DNA from: Litoditis marina
Taxonomy: Eukaryota > Nematoda > Chromadorea > Rhabditida > Rhabditidae
Assembly: GCA_964036275.1 (NCBI GenBank)
Contig: OZ038435.1
Coordinates: 5,208,001-5,272,000 of the forward strand
Length of the DNA: 64,000 nucleotides
Reading direction: 5' to 3'
The number at the start of each line of letters is the position of its first letter. Within the stretch, counting starts at the first letter, position 1. The notes beneath the pieces were generated by a model. It was not told the origin of the DNA. It did not search any database and saw only the letters and a list, made by a program, of their open reading frames with translations. Both the position numbers and the translations under genes were made by a program. Of the stretch, positions 35,501 through 47,500 are shown one piece after another.

Positions 35501-38500
35501 AAACGTGACTCATCAGACAATTCACCTGTAGAGGATAGTGGCGAACTACAGCCCATCTCTGAAATTAGCCCTTAACAAATTAAGAAACACTTAACATAGG
35601 AACAGACTACACTGAGCTCTTCCGAAGAGTAGAGGAAGGCAGACCCTATCAATTATAGAAGGTTATGAACGACATTAGCTTTGCGATTTAAGATCGAGGG
35701 GATGACTCAAACTTTGACGTACCGGAACCTATCCATACTCCAGTAAAGTTGTCCGAGTAGTCAGAGAAAATTGAAAAACGGACCACTTTCTAGCCGAAAA
35801 GAAGAGATTCGGTCTACTTTTGATGAAAAATCATAAATTTTCACTTGTTTACATAAGAAAACGGACTAATTTTTGTCGCTTATCAGACCTTACTGGTGTT
35901 TGAATCTATTTCATAATTCAGTATAGATAACTTTTGAACTACTCACCTATACCAGATCCTCATCGGGTCGAGTGTTCTATACGTCTCATGGTCACGGACC
36001 GGGACCGCACATTACAGACGTTCCTGAATTAAAACGATATAAAAACTATTGTTGAAATTGGTGTTCCTCATAGACAACTATACTCATACACTAGTAAGAA
36101 AGGGGGAACAGTCACAAAAAATACAAAAACAGGTTACTTTTTCGTTCATATCGGGGTGATTGGCGTTCTTTAATGGAAACTCGTAAACTTTCACGGATAA
36201 CAATCAGAAAATCGTTTATTTTTCGTGAAATAGTCAGACTTTACTGGCACTTGGCTATACTAGTTGCCCAGAAACATATTCTGCTTCAAGATATGACTAA
36301 TCTTCCGAATTTAATCTGTTTTCCTAGTTAAACACGTGAAAGTTTAGATCTTAACATCAGATATAAGTCATTTTACCCGATTTTGGCGAAGGAGACTCGT
36401 TTTTCTACCAAACACGATAATGATAAGGTCGAAAATGAAAATAAAACCACAGGAAAACTATCTCAACAAGTGGCATCTGGTTCCTTTTTGGTGGCCTGGA
36501 AACTGTGTCCTGACCTTTGCCTATATTACCTTACCTATCAAATGTACAAACTACAAACATTTCATTAACTCACTTAAGGATTTGTTGTTTGTATCCTGCT
36601 TGGGTAGAGAATTGAAAAACCGTGTGTAAACGGCCGGCCGGCTCAGCTGAAAGCCCATCCACCGATCAAGCCTAAAAAACACATGGAATAAAACAGATTT
36701 TTGGAAACATTGACAATACAAAATGGTAAATTTGACGTATACGACCTCGTCCTCGCGTGGCGTGCAATAACCCAGATCAAAAATTGCCCGAATTACCTTG
36801 AAACTTACAAATCAATGTGGTAACGATTAACTTTTTTATAGACTGTAGAGAACTTCGAAAAAAAACAATTTAAACTATGAAAGTGAATCCTAATCTGCTA
36901 AAATTACCATAATTTCCAGAAATGGCTTGTTTTCTCTCAAATACGTGACGACTAAACCCATTTTTCGAATGTATTCATAGTAAATGTATATTCAATAACG
37001 GGCAGGAGACACAGTGTGATTTCATTCTGAAACCCAGTTTTTAGCTTATTTCGTGAAAAATAGTGGGGACGAGCTGTTGCACACGCGACGCGCAAAAGGA
37101 CTTGTCGTGAAATCAACTTTTATGGATTTCATCTCTCTATAACTAATGAGGAACAAATTTGTTGACAGATCGGAAAACTTGATTAATACAATCAACGAAA
37201 ACTGGTTTGAAACCGGAAATATTAATAGAAAACGTATTTGCAAGTGAGTAGTACATTGTGTAGACACTTCTCATCAACAAATACATAATTAAAATGAAGA
37301 TAAATACAAATAAACTAAAATTACAACCAAAAATACATTAAAATAGAAAATTTTCTAAAATTCACGAATTGAAGGACTATATCGCGGCAGAGCAACCAAT
37401 TAGCAGGCGGGCGCACTTAGGCTGGCCGAATCATAGCCGATTCGCCACGACACCTCACGACGCGACACGACATAACAGGACGAGCCGATCTCACCCGGCT
37501 CGGGCCGAATCGGCCCGTGACTTTTCACCTGAGATATTCAAGGTTTTACATTGAATTTGCGAGAACACAACATCTCAGTCTCAGGACCACAACATTTTTA
37601 AAAGTATTGGGTACCAAACAATCAGGGCCAATTCTACAACTAACCGGGTTTTTAGGTAACCTAACCCTTTTTTGGTAACCTATTTTTGAGGTTACCTTGG
37701 TAGGTAACCTGAAAGTAACCTGAAACTAAAATCCGGTTACCGTTCAAACTAACGGTAAAAACCACAATTTGCGTTAAAAAAACAGGTAACCGGTTTTTCA
37801 TTTTAGGTTACCAACCGGTTACCTACTGTCCTACTGAGGTAACCTGAAAAATAGGTTACCAAAAAAGGGTTAGGTTACCTAAAAACCAGGTTAGATATAG
37901 AATTCACCAACAATCAGTGTACTTGGATTAAGTAAATTATATCGAAAAGATGAAAACTTTGGATAAAATTGAAATTTGAACTAGGTCGGAGTCATTGGAA
38001 AGTTGCACTGGCAGATTTCACGTTTTTTTTAGAAGTGGAAAGATAAACAACTGAATTGATACCCTTTCGATGAAGGCCGTTTGCCTGCTGCTCAACTGTT
38101 CTCCAGCCACCAGGAACAATGCGTCCTTCAGCTCCGAAACAGGAAGCTTGGCACCCGGCTTGAACGGGGGCGTATTCATCACCAGATCTCTGTAGTAACC
38201 AAACGACTGTCACACCAATGTATGACCAGTATAGTCTTTTCATCTCAATTGAAGCTTCATCCTAACTGAGGCTTCACAGTATAAACATAAAACTTCCAGT
38301 GCGTTAACATTACGGAAATTCTGTCAAAAAGATGGATATTCAAGCTATTCAATGACCGTTTTGGAAATGTTCAATTCGCGTTGATTTTTCTCAGTCTTTA
38401 CTTTCCTAGAGTACGTTATGGCGAAAATCAATGTAACGCGAGTCTCAACTCACCGAAGACAACTGCTGATGCTGCTGACGATATTGTCCATCTCCACTTC

Positions 38501-41500
38501 CTCCTCATTTGAGCCGGGAAGAGGAAAGTCACTCAACTCGCACGGGGTTGAAGCATGGTTCTGCTGAAAACATACACCAGTAAGGTGTGACTGATTTGCA
38601 AGAAACTACCCATGTTCCTGGTTACACACTTCGTGGACTTCGTGAATTACATTAGAAATAGATAATTTCGGACTTCGGCGAAAAGATTATGGTATCACTA
38701 AAGAATATAACCGACTAGAAAGAACGCGGTACAAAACCGCGGAGGTTTAGGAAAACGGTTGTCTTTGATTAATTTTCCAAACGAGAAATGAGACTGTAAA
38801 ATGTATTTGTTATTGTGTGGGAAAACAAATCCCACCGATCGAAAAACATCCATGAACCCGGCCCCAGTTCCGCTGAATCTTGCATCTCCGAAAGCCCCAG
38901 AGTTGACATGAGAAGGGGGACATCCAAAAGCTCGCTGAGTAGAATCCCTAAATTATACGTATGGGTATGTTTTCATATTATACCCTCATACGTATCATAT
39001 TTCATGAACTATATTCATTATGACGATATTATTTGAAAACAACTATCCTTTGCCTCATTACTAAATATGGACTATGAAATGGAGAAGTTACATTTCGTGA
39101 ACTTTTTAAGTGCATGTTTTCGGTAAGATTTTTTTCTAATTCTATTGTGAATGAAGGAAGAATATGTTGAAAGGTAAACAACGAGATCATCCTTTCGTGA
39201 GCGACTTCTTTTTCTTGATTGATTGAGAACAGCTGCTCATTTTATCTAGGAAAGCAAGAGAAAACTATTGAGACCAAATTTGTGGTCCAGTTTCGGAATT
39301 AGTGATAGGCCTATTGGTCTAACTTAATACATATTTGATCGACACGGTATGAACGCTTCCAAACCAAAGTTATCTTATTCAATATCTTTTACTTCTAACA
39401 ACTAACTCAGTACGGAAAACAGTAGGCCGAGTTGAAGTGCTAGGAAAGAACTGGTTGGTGTTGGAAGACGTGTTGTTGAAGACGAGTTCATTTCCAGTTC
39501 CATTTTCATTATACAAATGCTCCCAGTCGTCTGGAAGAACATTAAAATAACTGAAATAAGGTAAACTCTAGCCATACTCCTGAGAATTTAGTTTTAGTCA
39601 GAGAAACTGAGAAGACGAGCTCTTTTTTCGAAAAATCCAAAAACATTTCCTTTGGGTGAAGATCATGAGTAATATAAATCTAAAAAAAGAGTTATTTTCG
39701 TGAAACAATCACACATTACTGTTGCGTGACCCTAACTTACTTGCTCACTTGCTTACCTGTAAAAAGTTCCTGAATAAAAGTGACAGATAATGAGATGATA
39801 AATTTAAAAAGAAAAGTAATTTCTCACTGGCAATAGAGGAGCTTTTACTGCCAGCTGGCTGTGGTTCCTCCTGTACATCCTGGAAACCGTCGCGGAAGCC
39901 CTGATCTTGATCCCATCGAAGACCCACTTCAATGTCGAGCACACCCTGCATTTATTTCAGAATATTCATTTAACGCATTCATGTATTTTACACAATTGCA
40001 TCCTATTTCCTATGTACACCCTGAATACCACTACAATATCACCACGTTTGAAATCAATAGATTACAATGTACACCACATCTAACTACTATCTATCATTCA
40101 GCAGTGGCTCGTCCCAGGGTCAGAAACGGGACGACCCGTGTCCTGAGACGGTACTGAATAGAACATGACCGAGCGAATTATTTTTCACCCCGGCAGTTCG
40201 TTAATCTTGGCAAATAAACACTACCGGCTTACCTAGTTAACATATTTGTTACCCACTTGGTGACCCCAAGTTTACCCCAGAAAACTGTAAAAAGGGGTTA
40301 ACAAAGTACCGGGTTACTTGTGGAATTGGCCACATGATAGACTACAGCGCGAGACGCGTCGCGGAGCGGTCTACCCCAATATACGTATTGTTAGAGCTAA
40401 ACACTCCCGGTACCGTCACAGCTCACAGAGCCCGGGACGTCCCGTTTGTCCCTAGAACGGGCGCTAGTCTTACTTTGATCCGGCGGAGTAAAATATGATC
40501 GAACTTTTCAGCGAACTGACGATCAACACAACACACAGTAAACTCTACCTTCTTTTTTCTCTGTGCTTTCGTCTTCTTGATATGCTGTGGTTCAGAGACA
40601 GCATACTTATTCTCCAAGGCGCTCTTCTCCTTCTCCAACAGAACAACTGAAATGCGAAGTTTTGGTTTCTAGGTTTTATTTAACATATTTCAACTCTCTT
40701 TTTCATTTACTGTCTTAGAACTTTGTCAATAAGCACTCATTCTATCTGTCTTTCTATACATATTTACACTCAAGTCGAAAGTTTCGATTTTTGCCTTGAC
40801 TTAGATGAAAAAGTTCAATTTTCTATACACAACATTTGCCCTGTCAGCGACACCTCTTGTTCTGAATTCACACACACTGCAAATCCAGTTGAAAGAATAG
40901 CCAGAAGCAAAACGAATTCCCTATTTGCCAATATTGGGAAAAATTGTACCTTTGAAGTTTCACATATTTTAATCTTAGAGCTGGTTCCTTCCTTCGTGTG
41001 TAAAAGTGACACCTCCCTGTGGCCGTATGCACCAATATTTTTGGAAACGTTCCCATGGGAAGAACGTGAAATAGCGTTCCCAAATGGGAACGTTCCCAGT
41101 GGGAACGCTTCCCGCCATTTTGTTATGCACGAAGCGATGGGAACGTTCCCATTGTTTTGGGAACGATTTGTTGGCGCATTTCTCGTGTATGATGGCGCGA
41201 AACAGAAAACAGATATTCAAAAATTTGAAATTCCATATGAAGTATTTTCGTTATTTACTCGGGATATGAAGATATTCAGTGTCAAATTTTCGTTAGAAAA
41301 TATGTTTTATTGAAAGTTTGAGTTTTAAACCAAAAATTAAAGGTGGATGATTGATAATATAATTAACTTCCTAGCAAGATACGATTAGCAACGTTCGTTC
41401 TTCAATACTTTGGTTTTTAGCGATTTTGACAATCGACTCCAAACTATACCCTTTTTCATTACCATGTTTTTTCTTACATTTCTCTAACTAACTATAACTT

Positions 41501-44500
41501 GTGAACTCTCTCTATTTCAATAAACTCACAAACTTTAGTAGTACACTGCTCTTCTAAACTATGTGGAATAAAACAACACGCATCATCAACTAAGAATTAG
41601 GAAATGAAAGGGTGATGGGAGATTGTTATGAATTGCCAGTCAATTTAATGTGCCCTACATTCCTTTTACCCACATCATTGGGGGCAAGTCAAGCTACCAC
41701 TGGGGGGAATAAGAAGAAGGGTAAATCTAACATTGGAGGGGCTAATATTCAAACTTTACAAAAGTACAATTGTTGTGAAATTAAAGCTATAATCAGTCCA
41801 TGAAGTATGTGTTATTGTTCTTAGGATGAAAATTTGCGTGATGAAAAGCCTGAAAAGGGAGAAAAACGTAAATTATTATCTTAGGGGAGCCAAAAATTGG
41901 ATCGTTCCCCACCTCTACCCTTCGGAACGATAATCGTTCCCAGTGGGAACGAAAATGGCTTGGGAACGTTCCCAGAATATTGGTGCATACGGATTTTGGG
42001 GAACGTTCCCACTGGGAACGATTTTGTGCTCCCGGGAACGAAAAAACGCTCCCGGGAGCGCAAAAAAATATTGGTGGGTACGGCCACAGGTGTATGCCTA
42101 CCATTGTCAATATTCACCGGTAACTGTCATCCATGAAATTTGGCGCAATGCCACCCAACAGGTCTCAGTGCGAATGAAACAAACTATAACATTCATGAAA
42201 AAGTGGGGACCCAACGACTGTTAGATTTGTCTTCTGCTGTGCGCCCCTTAGACAACTACTCTTGAATGGAGCAGCTACTGCTACAAAAACCGAAAAATAC
42301 TAATATACTCAAGTATAACTGTTCATTACAAACATACAAAAGTCGTAAAATATTTTCTCAAACCTGTTAACTAGAATCTACAAGTCACAGCTGCGAAAGA
42401 GAGAACAACTGTTGAATAATATGACAAACGTTATAGCACCTAGAATTGAAGTAATGACAAAAAATGCCAACCATTGTGCACAAAACCAGGAACTCTGTAA
42501 TTGAGTACGTTGAGTTAACATCTGTGATTTGTAGATTCTAGTTTACAGGTTTGAGAAAAATTTTTACGACTTTTGTATGTTTGTAATGAACAGTTATACT
42601 TGAGTATATTAGTATTTTTCGGTTTTTGTAGCAGTAGCTGCTCCATTCAAGAGTAGTTGTCTAAGGGGCGCACAGCAGAAGACAAATCTAACAGTCGTTG
42701 GGTCCCCACTTTTTCATGAATTTTTCTATTTTTGTATACATGCCGTAGGTATGTGGTTTGATCTGTACGATGCAGATAAAATTGTTTTCTTAATGAATGA
42801 CTTGTCAAGTATTACCATCATTCGAGAAAAATATGACGTCAACATTGCAGTTCTGAAAACTTAATTTATCTGCCCTTTTGAATTCCAGAATAAGTCATAT
42901 TTAGATGAAGTTTTATCGTTTATATACCATTTTTAAGATATTTTCAGCATTTGAAAATATATGTGACGTCAACTTTGCACTTTTCAAAAATGACGTCATC
43001 TGGTCTCCAGAATCCCAGAATACGTTACTCTTAGATTGAGTTTCACCGTTAATTGACCCTTTCTAAGATATTACCATCATTTGAAAATATATGTGACGTC
43101 AACTTTGCACTTTTCAAAAACGACGTCATCCGAGCTCCAGAATCCTCGATGACGTCATCAGTAGAAGACCTACATCTAAATCGATGTCAGTTCATGTCGT
43201 GGTATCATACTTCAAGTTTTACTTGAATTGGTTAGGACTGAGCTGAGTTATAACGCAATTTGATTTACCCCGACAGAGAGGGCGAGAGAGTGCACGAAAT
43301 GAAGAGACGCAGAGACATTTTCAAAGACCTATAACTTGATGAAAAATAATTTTTTTCGAAAAAAAGTTTGCGCCCCCAAAGTTTGAGTTTGGTATCTATC
43401 GTGTCCCAAATTTTCAGTCAAATCGGTTGACACATAAAAATATCCCAGGAGTGCGCACCAACACACACACACACACACACGACGGAAGTTGGCGGTCTGC
43501 ATGAAGCGCATAACGTCATAACTCGGCTCAAACTTGATCAATTTTGTTCAAATTTTGAACATAGCTTGTACATATGCCATGAAAAATCAACAAATCATGA
43601 AAAGTTTTGATTTGCACGTTTGGGCCTTTTTGAGGGTAAACTAAAAAAACGGAGGCGCGCATTAGCCGGACCAAAGACAAATCTCGCACAGCGCTTCGCG
43701 CTGCGCGCGATTGTCAATATCCACCGGTAAAAGTCATCCATAAAATTTGGCACAATGACAACCGGTCTTAGTGCGAATGAAACGAACTATACCATTGTCA
43801 ATATCCACAGGTAAAAGTCATCCATTAGGTAAAAGTCATCCATTAAATTTGGCACAATGCCAACAGGTCTCAGTGCGAATGAAACGAACTATACCATTGT
43901 CAATATCCACCGGCAACGGCACAGAACGGTTGGGCTTCGGGGGTGGCAGCACTATTCTGGCAGCAGTCTTCTTCGCGGGGGGTGGCGCACTGGGAACCGC
44001 GGGCTCCTCCAACACATGAGCTGGCGGCTGAACATCGTTTTCTCCTCCTTCCTTGCTGGTTGAAGGCACATTTTCCGGTTCTACAATGCACATTCAAATA
44101 TAATATAATAATGATGGAAAATAAAATAATAAATGAGTTTTTTATCAAATATGTTATATTATTCACGGTCCGACACTCAGATTTCGACCGAGACGTACCG
44201 CAGCCTATTGAAATCAGAGCTTACCAGTCGATTTATCCTTGTTTTTGGACGTCACCTTCTTCTCTTTTTTCTTTTCTTTCTTGGGAAGACAATCGACCGG
44301 TTTCTTCTTCTCAGTACATTTGAGATACTGCAAATGGACACAAAGTTATGCTCTAATCGCTCCTAAACCAATATACTCTTCAGTTTTTTCATTCAAAAAG
44401 AAAATATTATCTTCGCATGTCGCTCGCTAATACGATTCCTTACTGTACTGAAAAGAGACTAAACTAACCAAAGACTCTTCGTTCGTCATCGAGAACTCGT

Positions 44501-47500
44501 AGATCACGTTGATATGTGCCGAACATCCCTCCGTTGGACACATTCCCTCCTGAACAAAACATGAAACTAAGATAGAAAAAGAAAACATAGAAGAAAACAT
44601 AAAAAGAAAACAACTGTTTCAAAGATTTTTACTTATCTTTTATGTAAAATAACCCCCGTCCTGCAGTTGATTCTGGGGGGGGGGGGGGGGGGTGAAAGTG
44701 CACTGCCTCATTTCTCAGTTAAATTGCACAAAAAGTGGCGAAAAAATCTCACCAAACCAATAACCCAACAATTACCTTGTACTCTCTTTTCTTCCGTAAC
44801 CCTTGACTAGCTAGGCTCTCTTGTAGACATCCTTTATGAACCAGTAAGTGACAGTCTTCCAAACACAAGAGCTGGAAATAATCAAAGTTGGTTTGTCCTC
44901 TCTTGTCACCTATGAGACAACGAAAACGCATAGACATAGATTCTTACACAACAGATGAAACACAATGAGCGTTACACTTTTCAACCGTACAATACCCATT
45001 TTTCAATTCATAACGTTCAATAAATAAGTAAGCATTGTTTTAATTACTTTTCCGGTTATTTAGTTAAGATTCCCAAAGTATGATTGGTGTTTGCGAAACG
45101 AAGGCATACGATTGGGTGGGTACCATAACCATTGCCGATAAAATCACCGAAATCTTGCTCGTATGCACATATGTAATATAAACAATAGAACATCGTGATA
45201 ACATCTAAATATAAACTGAACTTGGTCATGAGAAGACCGGAAAATCTGTACTCAAGGGAAATCTATCCAACAAAGTTGTGTTCTCGTACTCAAATACACT
45301 AGAAACATCGATTCTTGTTGGAAGTCTATTGACAATATTTAACACCTACAAAACTTAAAATTACCTTGAAGTAAACTTCGTCCATAGGTTGAATGTCGGT
45401 TAAGCATAAACTACAGCGAATCGGGTCCGGCTTGATAATTTCGGGCGGCGTATACTTAACCACCTCTTCCTCAACGGCAGTGGTAGGCTGATCACTGAAA
45501 AAGAAAATTCTTTCAATTAAATCAAAAATTCTAGACGTTGTGGTTGGAGTTGGACCCTTCTACAAGCCAGTAGCCAGCTACAAGCAGCATAATGCATAAA
45601 CAAAAGGCTCTAACAGTTCATCTCCAATAGTGCGTGAACTTAACATCATTTGTCGTGTTTCTTGTTACAATCACATATTATGAAATTATGACACATACAT
45701 TGGTCCATATCGAAAAATGCATAACATAGAATTTCATGTTAAAAAAATCCTCAAATTCATCCACAGCTAGTAGAGGACTAGAGGTAGAGTAGATCGGTAA
45801 CTCAATTGCTCGTGTATGATTCTACCCGATATAAAACTTCTTTTTACCAAAAATATCCCATAAGTATTACCTGCGGCCCCTGTTGTATCCATCTTTCGAT
45901 ACCGACCGAGCATTTTTCGTAGTAACAGGGAAACTTTTACTGTCTTGATTTCCCATGTCCGCCGAAACTGGATTCGGGTCGCTGAAGAATAACAATTACT
46001 ATTATAACTTATTGCCAAACAACACACACGCTATTTCCAGCTATTTTCATCTCAGTTCATCCGAGCCGGGAATACATATATTTCCAATTGAAGAAACGGG
46101 TAATTTAGTATTTACTGAACACGAGTCAATTCCTTCCTTCTTACAAATGGAAGAAGATGTACATGTGTAATAATTAACAATTTCCCAAAACCATATTGTT
46201 GTTCCCAGCGTATTCATGAACCTACCGCTTGACTTTGGCGGCCAATTGCCCTGAAGAAACTTTATTCGTTTCTGTTTTCGATTTAACAGTAGGGGCAGGG
46301 GTGGGCGTTGGAATAGGAGTGGGCTTGCTCTCCGGCTTCAAATTGAAGAAGTTCCGCTTCAGGCCAGTCAATTTCACCTTCGGGTTTTCTGAAAATTCAT
46401 TCAGGTCCAGTACGACTTTCACTCATTTTTCTTCGAAGAATCAACTCTGACAAACTCAAATAGATGATCAGAGAAAAATTTTTCTCGGCGAATAGCTACT
46501 ACTCTTTTTCGACCACAACAAATTAGGAATATGAACGATGGAATAAACAAACGGGTTCCTTGTGTACGCACATTCGTACCAGCTCTACAATAACTCACGA
46601 CGGTAGTGGTTCGGCTGCATCATTATAGGCGCGATACCACTGACCGAGGGATCTTTATTCTCCTTCAGTTAGGCTGGAGGGATCGCAGGAACTGACAAAT
46701 ATCCGAAAAATTTGAAACTAATTCCAAAGTTATCATGAGAGACTCAACTTTTGCTCTTTTGAGGGGAGCATATAACTCGCCAAACCCTCGAACCGAAACT
46801 ATTTCACTTATGCGCTGTTCCCCATACACATCTAACTTTCTTCTTAGAAAAGAAGAATATTAAAGTTTTTAAGGAGAATGGGTTGAAGTGGCATTGGCAT
46901 ATTCAAAATTTTTTAGCCTACGTTCCCTTCAGTTGAAAAAGTCTAAACATACCATTGGATTTGTCCTGGAGAGGCGGGTGGATAGGGATTATGATGTTGG
47001 CATCATCCTAGAAAGGACTAGAAGTGAAATTTTAATCTTTGAATTGAAATGTTCAGATGAAGATGACTAATATCTTACGAAATTCGTTTACACACCACAA
47101 GTGGTGGTAAACAACGGCAAAAAACTCTTCTGCGCCAGAGATAATGTATGACCGGGTGCAACCTGCAATAGAGCAACGGTTTCTGCAACATGACTAGACT
47201 TCAAAAGGTTCAATCAAAAATGTGATAACCACTGACTCCCCAAAATATTGTGCGAAGCTGCCTATCACATTAAATTCGTTGTAAACTTTCAAGTAGGTGA
47301 AATTTGTATGTTTTACTAACTAAGATTAGAATGAATGATTTTATCCTGTTTCCAAAGAAACTGAAAATTCGAAGCGAAAGAAGGTAAAACTGAAAAATGA
47401 AAATCATACCCTAAATGCTCAGCGTTCTGAGAAAAACCCCCCCTGTTTTTGGTCCAAAGATTTGGGCAAACCCCCCGTTTACGGACAACTCGTCCCCGCG

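Noticed and set aside
40723..41313. 196-codon ORF, the longest in the window
   Set aside because: Overlaps a GGGAACG repeat element, has no recognisable motif or splice context, and lies antisense in an intron.
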